From the NCBI GenBank assembly GCA_963746325.1, contig CAVVBC010000005.1:186001-250000 (forward strand): DNA of 64,000 nt, written 5' to 3'. Of the stretch, positions 55,271-64,000 are shown piece by piece. The translations under genes and the position numbers were made by a program. Each line of letters starts with the position of its first letter. Position 1 is the first letter of the stretch. This DNA is from RPQJ01 sp963746325 (lineage in GTDB: Bacteria; Pseudomonadota; Gammaproteobacteria; Steroidobacterales; Steroidobacteraceae). The notes beneath the pieces were generated by a model. The model saw only the letters and a list, made by a program, of their open reading frames with translations. It had not been told where the DNA came from and made no database searches.

Positions 55271-57022
55271 TCACCACGGGTCCTGCGCCTGCACGACGGT
55301 CGTTGGCGAAACGCGCTGCAGGTCGTCGGGTGCGATCGCGAGCAGCCGCAACGCGCCGGACATGACCTCGGCGAAGACCGGAGCGGCGACGTCGCCGCCG
55401 TAGAAGCGGCCAGCGCTCGGCTCATCCACCACGACGAGTGCCGCGAGTCGCGGATTGCTCGCCGGCACCACGCCGCCGAACACCGCCATGTACTTCGTGG
55501 AGTTGTAGCCGCCGTTCGCCGCTTTCCATGCGGTGCCCGTCTTGCCGGACACGCGGTAACCCATGACGGCCGCGCGCCTCGCCGTGCCGGCCTCGCTCAC
55601 GACGTTCTCGAGCATCTGCACCAGTTCACGTGCGATCGCGGGCTCCATGATCTGCTCGCCTGCGGGCGGCACGTCGACGCGGCGCAGGCTCACAGGGCGA
55701 CGGATGCCGCCCGCGCCGAGCACCGCATACGCCTGCGCCAGCTGCAGCGGCGTGACGGAGAGGCCGTAGCCATACGCCATCGTCGCCTGTGCCGATCGGG
55801 ACGCCAGTGTTCTTAGCCCGTAGGATGCCGGCCGATTCGCCCGGGGAAGCCCGAGCCCGTGACCGCGCCGAAGCCCAGGTCGTGCAATGACTGCCACATC
55901 TCCTGCGGCTTGAGCGTCAGCGCGATCTTCACCATGCCGACGTTGCTCGATTTCTGCAGGCACCGTGCAGACGTCGATCGTGCCCAGGTTGTGCTTGTCC
56001 TTGATCGTCTTGATGCCGACACGCAGGGTGCCCGGGCCGGTCTCGATCAGCGTGTCGCAGTGGAAGCGGCCGGTCTTCATGGCGGCGCCGACGATGAACG
56101 GCTTGATGCTCGAGCCCGGCTCGAAGAAGTCGTTGGTCGCGCGATTGCGATAGCGCGACGGCAGGTACTGCTCGCGGTCGTTCGGGTTGAACGCCGGCTG
56201 GTTCACCATCGCCAGCACCTCGCCGGTTTCGATGTCGAGCACGACCACCGAACCGCCCTGCGCCTCGTTGACCTGCACGGCCTGCTTGAGCGCGCGGTAG
56301 GCGAGGTACTGCACGCGCAGGTCGATGCTGGTGCGCAGGTCCTGGCCCGGGCGCGGCGCCTTGATCAGCTCGATGTCCTCGAGCGTGCGGCCCTCGCGGT
56401 CGCGCATCACGCGCTTGACGCCCGGCACGCCGCCGAGCCACTCGTCGAACGCGAGTTCGAGGCCTTCCTGGCCCACGTCGTCGACGTTGGTGAAGCCGAG
56501 CAGGTGTCCGGTCACTTCACCGGCCGGGTAGTAGCGGCGGTACTCGCGCAGCGTGTCGACGCCGGGAATGCCGAGCGCCTTCACCTTGTCCGCGTCCTGC
56601 GGCCGCATGTGGCGCACGAGGTAGACGAATTCGCGGTCGAGGTTGCTGGTGACGCGCCGCGCCAGCCAGTTCTTGTCGCGGCCGAGCGCCTGCGCCAGCC
56701 TGGCGAATTCCTGCGGATGCTGGGCAAGCTTGCGCGGGTCGGCCCACACGGTGTCGACGGGCGTGCTGACCGCCAGCGGCTCGCCGTTGCGGTCGAGCAC
56801 CATGCCCCGGTTCGCCGACAGCTTCACGTCGCGCAGGATGCGCGCGTTGCCCTGCCGCTCGAGGAAATCCTGGTTGAAGTACTGCAGGTAGAGCCCGCGG
56901 GCGAGCAGCGCAATGGCGCACAGCGTCAGCAGCGCGCCCACCAGCCAGAAGCGCCAGCTGCCGACCTCGGCAGTGGCCGACTCGCGCGAGGGACGATCGC
57001 GGAAGCTCTTGCCGACGGTCAT
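55271..57022 (-). CDS. ftsI: FtsI (PBP3), septal transpeptidase, locally frameshifted
   Basis: Cross-links septal peptidoglycan. Start MTVGKSFRDRPSRES, membrane helix FWLVGALLTLCAIALLARGLYL, dimerisation domain, then FFEPGSSIKPFIVGAA with the active-site Ser in SSIK-type SSIKP, later YRVSGKTGTAWKA (KTG box). Between about 55785 and 55965 the overall frame stays open but encodes nonsense; family sequence (LQKSSNVGMVKIALTLKP, FGAVTGSGFPG, HWRPDR) appears in other frames before QATMAYGYG resumes. Several indels that cancel out are needed. This includes the SxN motif (SSN), so as written the enzyme would be inactive; sequence error is likely. ATGA overlap with ftsL. Confidence 0.92.
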   Translation of the reverse strand: MTVGKSFRDRPSRESATAEVGSWRFWLVGALLTLCAIALLARGLYLQYFNQDFLERQGNARILRDVKLSANRGMVLDRNGEPLAVSTPVDTVWADPRKLAQHPQEFARLAQALGRDKNWLARRVTSNLDREFVYLVRHMRPQDADKVKALGIPGVDTLREYRRYYPAGEVTGHLLGFTNVDDVGQEGLELAFDEWLGGVPGVKRVMRDREGRTLEDIELIKAPRPGQDLRTSIDLRVQYLAYRALKQAVQVNEAQGGSVVVLDIETGEVLAMVNQPAFNPNDREQYLPSRYRNRATNDFFEPGSSIKPFIVGAAMKTGRFHCDTLIETGPGTLRVGIKTIKDKHNLGTIDVCTVPAEIEQRRHGEDRADAQAAGDVAVIARPGLRRGHGLGLPRANRPASYGLRTLASRSAQATMAYGYGLSVTPLQLAQAYAVLGAGGIRRPVSLRRVDVPPAGEQIMEPAIARELVQMLENVVSEAGTARRAAVMGYRVSGKTGTAWKAANGGYNSTKYMAVFGGVVPASNPRLAALVVVDEPSAGRFYGGDVAAPVFAEVMSGALRLLAIAPDDLQRVSPTTVVQAQDPW

Positions 57023-57294
57023 GGCTGCACGACGCGCAGATCGGACGGCTGCGGCGTGATCATCCCGAGCTCGTCGTGCGCGACGCGCTCGACGCGCCCA
57101 TGCGTGGCCCACGTGCTCTGCTCCAGCTGCAGCTGGCCCCACTCGATATCGAGGTCGTCGCGCCGGTCGGTGAGCTTCTGCAGCTCGTTGAACCGGGTGC
57201 GTGCTTCCTGCTTGCCATAGACGACGCCGAGCGCCGACACCAGCACCGCGACCCAGAGCACCGCCACGAGCTGGCGCCACTGCGTGAGTTTCAT
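57019..57294 (-). CDS. ftsL: Cell division protein FtsL
   Basis: A 91-residue bitopic protein: short cytoplasmic start MKLTQWRQ, one helix (LVAVLWVAVLVSALGVVYG), then a leucine-zipper-like coiled coil (FNELQKLTDRRDDLDIEWGQLQ) in the periplasm. It joins FtsB and FtsQ in the divisome. Both ends overlap neighbours by ATGA. Confidence 0.92.
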   Translation of the reverse strand: MKLTQWRQLVAVLWVAVLVSALGVVYGKQEARTRFNELQKLTDRRDDLDIEWGQLQLEQSTWATHGRVERVAHDELGMITPQPSDLRVVQP

Positions 57295-58220
57295 GCCGCC
57301 ACCTTTTCGGCCACCCGCAGCACGGCGCTGCGCGACCGCGGGTTGGCCGCGACTTCCGCGTCGCCCGCCATGACGGCGCCGCCGACGAGCTTCAGGCGCG
57401 GTCGCGCATGCGGCGGCACGTTCGGCAATTCAGCGTAGAGGGGATCGCCGTGCGCTTCGCGGCGCATGAAGCGCTTGACCAGGCGGTCTTCGAGCGAGTG
57501 GAAGCTGATGACGCAGAGCCGGCCACCCGGCGCGAGCAGGCTGACCGCCTGCGGCAGGGCGGCCTCGACTTCCTCGAGCTCACGGTTGACGTGGATGCGG
57601 ATCGCCTGGAACGAGCGGGTGGCGGGATGCTTGCCGGGTTCGCGCGTGGGCACGGCGCCCGCGACCAGCTCGGCCAGCTGCCGCGTCGTGACCAGCGGCG
57701 CGACGCCGCGCGCAGCCACGATGGCGCGCGCGATGCGACGCGAGAACTTTTCTTCGCCGAGCTTGAAGAGCACGTCCGCGATCTCCCGCTCGCCCGCACG
57801 CGCAAGCCATTGCGCGGCGCTGATTCCGGACTCGTTGTCCATGCGCATGTCGAGCGGACCGTCCTGCATGAAACTGAAGCCCCGCGTGGCCTCATCGAGC
57901 TGCGGCGACGAGACCCCCAGGTCCAGCAGTACGCCTTGCAACCCACCTTCCAACCCTGCCGCGCGGACCCGCTCTTCGAGCCGGCCGAACGACCCCCTGA
58001 CCAGAGTGAGGCGGCCCTCTGCCGCGAAGCGTCCGCGTCCCGCGGCAATGGCTTGCGGGTCGCGATCGATGGCGCAGAGACGGCCCGCAGGACCGAGCCG
58101 CTCCAGAATGGCCGCGCTGTGTCCGCCGCGACCGAACGTGGCATCGCAGTAATGCCCGTCGGACTTCACGGCGAGACCGCCCAGCACCTCGTCCAGAAGT
58201 ACCGGCGTGTGCGCATCCAC
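57291..58220 (-). CDS. rsmH: 16S rRNA m4C1402 methyltransferase RsmH
   Basis: A 309-residue SAM-dependent methyltransferase (formerly MraW). HTPVLLDEVLGGLAV start, YCDATFGRGGHSAAILE SAM motif, LLDLGVSSPQLDEATRGFSF, NRELEEVEAALPQAVSLL and ISFHSLEDRLVKRFMRR are the family landmarks. RsmI, which modifies the 2'-O position of the same nucleotide, is encoded 1.4 kb away on the same strand. Confidence 0.97.
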   Translation of the reverse strand: MDAHTPVLLDEVLGGLAVKSDGHYCDATFGRGGHSAAILERLGPAGRLCAIDRDPQAIAAGRGRFAAEGRLTLVRGSFGRLEERVRAAGLEGGLQGVLLDLGVSSPQLDEATRGFSFMQDGPLDMRMDNESGISAAQWLARAGEREIADVLFKLGEEKFSRRIARAIVAARGVAPLVTTRQLAELVAGAVPTREPGKHPATRSFQAIRIHVNRELEEVEAALPQAVSLLAPGGRLCVISFHSLEDRLVKRFMRREAHGDPLYAELPNVPPHARPRLKLVGGAVMAGDAEVAANPRSRSAVLRVAEKVAA

Positions 58221-58229
58221 CTCGCGCGC

Positions 58230-58685
58230 CTACAGCGACAGCTGTTCGAGTTCGGCGGGCAACTCACCCGGCTCGTCACCCGCCAGCAGCCATTCGTCGC
58301 GACGCTCGTTCCAGTGCTGTTCGTCCCACAACTCGAAACGACTGCCTTGCCCGATCAGCATTGCCTGGCGCGCCAGCCCCGCGTATTCGCGCAGCTTGGG
58401 CGGCACCAGCACGCGGCCATGCGAGTCCAGCTCGAGGTCCGTGGCGTGTCCCACCATCAGCCGCTGCAACCTCCGCGCCTGCGGATTCAGGGTCGGCAGG
58501 CGCATCAACTTGCGCTCGATCTCCTCCCAGTCCGGCAGGGGATAGATCAGCAGGCACTTGTCAGCGCGATCCACGGTCGCCACCAGCCGCCCCTCGCTGC
58601 GCTCGACGAGCGTGTCCCGGTACCGCGCGGGCATGGCCACGCGGCCTTTGGCATCGAGGGTGACTTTGTTGGCTCCACGAAACAT
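58230..58685 (-). CDS. mraZ: MraZ, transcriptional regulator of the dcw cluster
   Basis: A 151-residue protein with two AbrB-like MraZ domains. The domain start is FRGANKVTLDAKGRVAMPARYRD and the second repeat is DLELDSHGRVLVPPKLREYAGL. It represses its own operon by binding TGGGN repeats; three such boxes precede the gene (58710-58733). First gene of the dcw run, nine bases before rsmH. Confidence 0.95.
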   Translation of the reverse strand: MFRGANKVTLDAKGRVAMPARYRDTLVERSEGRLVATVDRADKCLLIYPLPDWEEIERKLMRLPTLNPQARRLQRLMVGHATDLELDSHGRVLVPPKLREYAGLARQAMLIGQGSRFELWDEQHWNERRDEWLLAGDEPGELPAELEQLSL

Positions 58686-58709
58686 TTCAGGCGTCTTCCG
58701 GGCCGGCAG

Positions 58710-58772
58710 CCCATTTCATCCCACTTTTTCCCACTCGCCGCCACTATAGGGTCGAGGCGCAGCCAGCGTCAA
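58710..58772 (-). promoter_or_regulatory. dcw promoter with three MraZ boxes
   Basis: On the minus strand TTGACG (58772-58767) and TATAGT (58748-58743) are 18 bases apart. Just downstream, TGGGA AAAAG TGGGA TGAAA TGGGC gives three TGGGN boxes (at 58733, 58723 and 58713) with exact 5-base spacers and 10-base period, the arrangement bound by MraZ in E. coli. Repression by overlap with the transcription start is inferred. Confidence 0.8.
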
Positions 58773-58789
58773 CGGTTCACTTCAAAAAT

Positions 58790-59103
58790 TCCTCAATAGG
58801 GACAGTGACTTAGGCTCGGCGGGGTCGGGAGCTCGGACAGGGTGATTTGGTTTGCCAGAACAATCATGCACTTAGGAGATGTTCCTTAAGTACGCATCAC
58901 GAGCTGGGATCCGTGGGAAATGCGGGCCGGAGCGCTGGACTCAGACCGGATGCGGCATGTCTGCGCAGGCCGCAACGCCAGCCGGACGCAGGGTTTTGTG
59001 GGGGAAAGTGGCCGTCAATGGCCCGCGCAGCGCCGGCTTTGAGTCGCTCGGCGGTGGGGAGAAGTGGGTCGCCGGGCCCAGGTGGGCCGGCGCCAGCCGA
59101 ATT
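58790..59103. other. Gap between the dcw promoter and rnpB, no gene seen
   Basis: About 310 bases with no supported coding region. A GC-rich palindrome near 59067-59092 (GCCGGGCCCAGGTGGGCCGG) lies just past the rnpB 3' end and may be its transcription stop, though it lacks a T-run. Plus-strand open frames here run through rnpB and are treated as chance. Confidence 0.4.
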
Positions 59104-59487
<384 letters not shown>

Positions 59488-59506
59488 GCGCGCAGTATAG
59501 GGGATA

Positions 59507-59607
59507 GTGTGGGATAGTGATTAGTGATTAGTGGACTGGTGCGTGACGGCCGCAGTCCGACTGATTCACGTCACTATTCCCTATTCACTATTCACTAGTC
59601 ACTAGCC
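59507..59607. repeat. Word-type palindrome at the rsmI 3' end
   Basis: GGGATAGTGATTAGTGATTAGTG-like words (59511-59533) face CACTATTCCC, TATTCACTATTCACTAGTCACTAG (59571-59604); AGTCCGACTGATTCACG lies between. The rsmI stop (59595) is inside it. It also sits just upstream of the rnpB promoter. Confidence 0.6.
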
Positions 59608-60497
59608 CTCGCCTCCTGCTGCAGGGCCAGCGCGAGTTCGTACAACTCCTTGCGGCCACGTCCCGTGAGCTGCGCCGCGATGCGTGCGGCCTGCGACACC
59701 GGCAATTCCTGCAGCAGGACCTTGAGCGTGCCAGTGGCCGCGAGCACATTCGCGTCCGCGTCGTCCTGCCTGGGCGCACCCTCCACGACGAGCACGATCT
59801 CGCCTCGCGCCATGTTGGCGTCGGTCGCGCACTGGCTCGCCAGCGCGGCCAGTGTGCCGCGGTACACGTGCTCGAAGCGCTTCGTGATCTCACGCGCCAC
59901 CGCAGCTTTGCGCTCCGCGCCGAACACCGCCGCCAGGTCCTGCAGGGTTGCCTCGAGGCGGTGCGGCCCTTCGTAGAAAACGAGCGAGCGCGTTTCCTGC
60001 GCGAGCGCCTGCAATGCCGCGCGGCGCGCCGTGGACCTGGCGGGCAGGAATCCTTCGAACACGAATCGATCCGTGGCGAGCCCGGCAATCGACAACGCCG
60101 CGATGGCGGCACACGGACCGGGAATCGCGACGACCTCGACCCCGGCTTGCGCGGCGGCGGCCACCAGCAGCGCACCCGGATCGCTCATGAGCGGCGTGCC
60201 CGCATCGGTGACGAGCGCCATGCGGGTACCGGCCTGCAGTCGCGCCACGAGCGCGGGCACTCGGCTGCGTTCGTTGTGCTCGTGCAGCGATTCGACGCCA
60301 TGCGCGGGAAGCGCGATGCCATGCGCCTCGAGCAGCGTGCGCGTATGCCGCGTGTCCTCGGCCAGCAACAGGTCTGCAGCGCGCAGCGTCGCCACTGCCC
60401 GCGGGCTCAAGTCCTGCAGGTTGCCGATCGGCGTTGCCACGACGAAGAGTGCGCCCGCCGGCTTCGGCCCCGTAGAATCCACTGCCAGTCCGGTCAA
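59595..60497 (-). CDS. rsmI: 16S rRNA 2'-O-ribose C1402 methyltransferase RsmI
   Basis: A 300-residue SAM methyltransferase of the tetrapyrrole-methylase fold. LFVVATPIGNLQDLSPRAV, LLAEDTRHTRTLLEAHGI, VTDAGTPLMSDPG and AIPGPCAAIAALSIAGL are RsmI signatures; EGFLPARSTARRA follows. Complete. The final residues and stop run into a palindromic repeat. Divergent from lpoA with 23 bases between starts, a conserved pairing. Confidence 0.95.
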   Translation of the reverse strand: MTGLAVDSTGPKPAGALFVVATPIGNLQDLSPRAVATLRAADLLLAEDTRHTRTLLEAHGIALPAHGVESLHEHNERSRVPALVARLQAGTRMALVTDAGTPLMSDPGALLVAAAAQAGVEVVAIPGPCAAIAALSIAGLATDRFVFEGFLPARSTARRAALQALAQETRSLVFYEGPHRLEATLQDLAAVFGAERKAAVAREITKRFEHVYRGTLAALASQCATDANMARGEIVLVVEGAPRQDDADANVLAATGTLKVLLQELPVSQAARIAAQLTGRGRKELYELALALQQEARASD

Positions 60498-60520
60498 GTG
60501 CGCCTCCCCAAGGATTCCGC

Positions 60521-62489
60521 ATGCTGCACGTATCGCCTCGAAGCGGGCAAGCTCGCTGCACGCAACGCTGGCTCGCAGTACTCGCGGCGCTGGCTTGGCT
60601 TGGCTGCGCCGCGCCTGCGGTGTCGCTCGCGCAATCGACCGCGCGGACGCTCGCGGAGGCTGCTGCCCTCGCGCAGCAGGGCGATCACCTCGCCGCCGCC
60701 GCCCGCTACGAGCAACTGGCGCGGCGCGGCTTCATGAGCTGGGACACCACGACGGCCCTGCTGGCGGCCCGCGAGTATGCCGCCGGCGGTGCGCTCGACG
60801 ACGCGCAGCGCCTGGCAGGCAAAGTGCGCAACCGCGTGACCACCGACGACGAGCGGTTGCTGGCGCTCGAGGTGGACGCACGGCTCGCCCTCGGTCGCAA
60901 CGACCCCGCGCGGGCCCTGGTCGCGCTGCGAGCCCTGCCGACACCTTTGCCACAGGAATCGGCGCCGGACCTGCTCGCACTGCGCGGCCGCGCCGAGTTC
61001 GCGAGTGGCGACGCGCTGAGTGGCGTGCGCACGTTCGAAGAACGCCGGGATGCTTTGTCGGCACCGGCTGATCGCGCCGCCAACGATCGCCTGCTGCTGG
61101 ACCAATTGTTGCTGTACCCACCCGGACCGGTGACGGCTGCGGGTGTATCCGAGCGCGAGCGCGGCTGGCTTGAACTGCCGTCCGCCGTCGCGGCTGCCGG
61201 CAACAGCACGACGGCGACAGGCGCCGCGGGCGGCGACGATGCGCCGCGGCAGTGGGCGCTGCGCCATCCCGGGCATCCGGGCGCCGCCTTCCTGCCGGAC
61301 CCGGCAGCGGGCGCGCCCGCGGGCACCCTTGCAGGCGGACCGACCAGTGGCAGCATCGCCTTGCTGTTGCCGCTCACCGGCAAGCAGCAGGCCGTAGGCA
61401 TGGCGGTGCGCGACGGCTTCACGGCCGCGTGGTACGCCTCGTCTGCGGCAGACACGCGGCCGCGCGTCGATATCTACGACACGGCCGGCCCTGGCGCCGC
61501 CGCCGCGTACCAGCGTGCGCTCGCGGCGGGCGCGCGCATCGTGGTCGGGCCGCTGACCAAGGAAGACATCGTTGCCGTGATCACCTCGCAACCCGCCGGC
61601 CTGGCGGTGCCCACCCTCGCGTTGAACACGGTGAGGTACGGCGACTGCGTCCGGCACGGCGCCCCCCGCGTTCCTGTATCAGTTCGCGCTCGACCCGGAA
61701 CAGGAAGCGCGCGCCGTCGCGCGACGCATTGCCGCTGACGGCCTGGTGCGCGGGATCGCCTTGTTCCCGGACAACGGCTGGGGCCAGCGGGTCCACGATG
61801 CGTTCATGCAGGAGCTGCAGGCGACCGGCACGGTCACGCTGATGTCGGCGCAGTATTACGACGCCGGGGCACGGGATTTCTCGGGTCCGTTGCGCGCAGC
61901 GCTGGGTCGCTACGGCGGCGCGGGCGATCGCAGCGCGAAATCGAACCAGCCGCCGGTCGCGCGTAATGCGGCGGCCGAGCAGGCCACCGGACCGCAGTTC
62001 GCGTTCGTCGCCGCGATGCCGCAGGCCGCGCGCGCGCTCGCCCCGCAGTTGCGCTTCCAGATGACGTATGACCTGCCGCTCTATACCACGTCCGACGCCT
62101 GGGACCCCAGCGTGCGAGCGGTTGCCGACATGGACGGCATGATTTTTCCCGAGATGCCGTGGCTGCTGTACGGCGGCCAGGGCGCGCCGGAGCTCTGGGA
62201 TGCCGTGCAGGGCGAATGGTCGGCGCGCGCCCGCGGCCGCCTGCGCCTGTACGCCTTCGGCTACGACGCTTTCCGCCTGGCGCAGCAGTTCGGCAGTGCG
62301 GGCGCCGTTGCTGCCGGCGTCGACGGCCTGACGGGCCTGCTCGAGCTGGACCGCGCCGACGGCCGCGTGCAGCGCAGCCTGCAGTTCGCCCGCATCGAAG
62401 CGGGCAAGCCACAGTCGGCAGGCGCAAGCGTGCCCGTGTATCGCGAGGTTCTGCCCGCAAATACGACGGGCACGCCGCCGGCCAACTGA
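60521..62489 (+). CDS. lpoA: LpoA, outer-membrane activator of PBP1A, frameshifted
   Basis: Periplasmic activator of the main peptidoglycan polymerase. An N-terminal export signal (WLAVLAALAWLGCAAPAVSLA) has a possible but imperfect lipobox at LGC. A TPR-like helical domain follows (60-220), a low-complexity linker, then the substrate-binding-like domain from SGSIALLLPLTGKQQAVG. The frame breaks near 61640; the protein continues as AFLYQFALDPEQEARAVARRI, GIALFPDNGWGQRVHDAFM and so on to the stop at 62489. About 655 residues if repaired. Divergent from rsmI, followed by yraN, the conserved order. Confidence 0.9.
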
Positions 62490-62542
62490 GCGACAAAGGA
62501 TGCCGGGCCGCGCGTCTGCGCGGCATAGCCAGGGCATCGCGA

Positions 62543-62932
62543 TTGGGCACGACCTCCACGACCACTGAACTCGGGCGTGCCGCCGAAGCCCGCGCTTTGC
62601 GCCACCTCGAGGAGGCCGGGCTGCAATTGCTCGCACGCAATTACCGGTGTCGCGCGGGCGAGCTGGACCTGGTGATGATCGAGCCGCAAGCGCGAGTGCT
62701 GGTGCTGGTCGAGGTGCGCTCGCGTTCGCGCAGCGACTACGGACTCGCCGCGGCGACGATCAGCGCAGATAAGCAGCGCCGCTGCTCGCTCGCAGCCCGC
62801 CACCTGTTGCTCACGCGGCGTGAACTGCGCCAGCTGCGCGCCCGTTTCGACGTCGTCGCAATCGACCCGCCGCCGGAGCCGGGCGGCGCCCCGCTGGTCA
62901 CCTGGATTCGCAACGCATTCGAATTGCGTTAG
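62543..62932 (+). CDS. yraN: UPF0102 protein YraN
   Basis: A 129-residue protein with a restriction-endonuclease-like fold; function not established. ELGRAAEARALRHLEEAGLQLLARNYRCRAGELDLVM is the family core, followed by VLVEVRSRS with the likely metal-binding Glu. No ATG fits the frame, so the TTG at 62543 is the best start, with AGGG upstream. It follows lpoA after 53 bases and converges on the last gene. Confidence 0.85.
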   Translation: MGTTSTTTELGRAAEARALRHLEEAGLQLLARNYRCRAGELDLVMIEPQARVLVLVEVRSRSRSDYGLAAATISADKQRRCSLAARHLLLTRRELRQLRARFDVVAIDPPPEPGGAPLVTWIRNAFELR

Positions 62933-62938
62933 ATCCTG

Positions 62939-64000
62939 TCAGGGCGCCGCTTCGTTGCGCTCGCGCGGATGGCGACCGAACGACATTTCCAGCACGACGG
63001 CCGCCTCGGGCACCCACTCGCGCGGCTCGGACAGCTCCTCGCGGATCCACCCCCCGCCGCCGCGCAGCTCCAGGAACAGCCAGTCACGGAAGATACGCTG
63101 GCGATGGATGAGCAACAGCTGGTACTCGACCGGGCTGACGTCACGACCCGTCTCGCCCCGGATCGCCCCGCGCAGGGCCACGGCGCGCCTTGCGCTCAGC
63201 GCGTTGAACAGGGTCAGGTTGGTGTTCCAGCGTAAGCCGTCCGTGGCTTCCGAGACGCGCAGGTGATTGCCCCAGCGCAACATGCGCGTGTCGCCGAGCG
63301 CGCGTTCGAACACCAGTCGCGTGGCAGTGCCGAAGCCGTCCTCGTTCTCCCAGAACACGGTCTGGCGGGCCCGGAACAGCAGGTTCTCCGCAAGACGATC
63401 CTGGTACCAGTAGCTCGCCTGCACGTACGGGTCGGGCGGCGTCCGCAGCCGCACGCCGGCACCCAGACTCAAGCGGCTGCGCGTGCCACGCATCGGCTCG
63501 AATCCGAGCCCGAGGAGCCAGCTGGTGTCTTCGTCCTCGTCGGTGAATGCGATGCTGTCGAACTCCCCCGAGCCGCCCTCGACGAAGGCCTCGTCGGTGT
63601 CGCGCCCGAACACGGCCAGCAGGCGCTGCTGGGCCACCGGCATCTGCACCTGGGCCCGCAGGGTGAACTCCTGGCCGAAACCGTCGCGCTCGTCCCACAC
63701 GACGCCGCCCCGCAGTCGGCCGTGCGTCGTCCGCGTCTCGACCAGCTCATCCTCGGGCAGCGTTCCGAACAGGCGATCGAAGCGCCAGGCCGTGACGCAG
63801 ACGCTGCGCTCGACTCCGGTGCGGACGCTGTCGAGCCTGAGGGCATCGGGGCCCTCGAGTTCGGGGCAGGGAGCGCGCGGCGGATCCACCGTAACGGGCT
63901 CGCCGGCAGGGCCCACCGCCGTGTCGTGCACGTCCGCTCGCGCTGGATCAGGATCAGGTGCTGCGACGGCCGCGCACGGGGCCAGCAGCAGCAGTTGGAT
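62939..64000 (-). CDS. Predicted outer-membrane beta-barrel protein, 5' end outside window
   Basis: An uninterrupted frame enters from the right edge. The first residues in the window (IQLLLLAPCAAVAAPDPDPARA) look like the end of a signal peptide, so little is missing. The body alternates polar and aromatic residues in short strands: RLRGGVVWDERDGFGQEF, SRLSLGAGVRLRTPPDPYVQ, SYWYQDRLAENLLFRARQTV, and ends with AVVLEMSFGRHPRERNEAAP. This strand pattern fits an outer-membrane barrel. I do not recognise a named family. Its stop lies six bases from the convergent yraN stop. Confidence 0.7.
   Translation of the reverse strand: MQLLLLAPCAAVAAPDPDPARADVHDTAVGPAGEPVTVDPPRAPCPELEGPDALRLDSVRTGVERSVCVTAWRFDRLFGTLPEDELVETRTTHGRLRGGVVWDERDGFGQEFTLRAQVQMPVAQQRLLAVFGRDTDEAFVEGGSGEFDSIAFTDEDEDTSWLLGLGFEPMRGTRSRLSLGAGVRLRTPPDPYVQASYWYQDRLAENLLFRARQTVFWENEDGFGTATRLVFERALGDTRMLRWGNHLRVSEATDGLRWNTNLTLFNALSARRAVALRGAIRGETGRDVSPVEYQLLLIHRQRIFRDWLFLELRGGGGWIREELSEPREWVPEAAVVLEMSFGRHPRERNEAAP

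Overview
The window is GC-rich chromosomal DNA from a Gammaproteobacterium, most likely of the Xanthomonadales/Lysobacterales-Nevskiales-Steroidobacterales side. Three things point there: the neighbourhood sucD-sucC-pilS-pilR next to pilA-pilB-pilC-pilD-coaE-zapD-yacG; a complete mraZ-to-ftsZ division and cell-wall (dcw) cluster followed, in the same 64 kb, by lpxC, dciA, an M23 peptidase and secA; and rsmI-lpoA-yraN-rnpB beside mraZ. No tRNA, rRNA operon, CRISPR array, prophage or insertion sequence was seen.

Layout. (1) 1-4450: ABC ATPase, double FtsX permease and AttH-like lipocalin, a coupled three-gene unit, preceded by a possible 24-residue membrane peptide. (2) 4.5-8.4 kb: a DUF1203 protein, a broken copy of the sucD tail, a TfpX/TfpZ pilin accessory gene, and sucCD with an unusual basic C-terminal extension on SucD. 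(3) 8.4-20.9 kb: type IV pilus regulation (pilS, pilR) and assembly (pilA, pilB, pilC, pilD). Between pilR and pilA lies a visibly less GC-rich insert holding an O-antigen-ligase/pilin-glycosyltransferase-like gene, a membrane sulfatase-superfamily gene and a coding relic. pilA has a good sigma-54 promoter, fitting control by the PilS/PilR pair. (4) 20.9-25.1 kb: coaE, zapD, yacG, a thiopurine methyltransferase, mutT and a membrane protein, with a pair of structured repeats in the middle. (5) 25.2-30.6 kb: secA, M23 peptidase, dciA, lpxC. (6) 30.7-41.8 kb: an insert of acyl-CoA genes (APH-like phosphotransferase, crotonase, FadB/J-like fusion, thiolase, two CoA-transferase family III genes), then DUF2239, a MATE pump and a TIGR03084 protein; this block separates ftsZ from lpxC. 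(7) 41.9-58.7 kb: ftsZ to mraZ on the minus strand, mostly joined by 4-base ATGA overlaps. (8) 58.7-64 kb: rnpB, rsmI, lpoA, yraN and the 3' part of a predicted outer-membrane protein cut by the window edge.

Two signals stand out. First, a family of hairpin repeats (two convergent pairs, near 23.5 and 36.3 kb) keeps a fixed core but has arms that change completely while staying complementary. Second, many otherwise conserved genes, including the essential ftsI and mraY, carry single-base frame breaks. This suggests that residual sequencing indels are present, so apparent pseudogenes here should be read with care.
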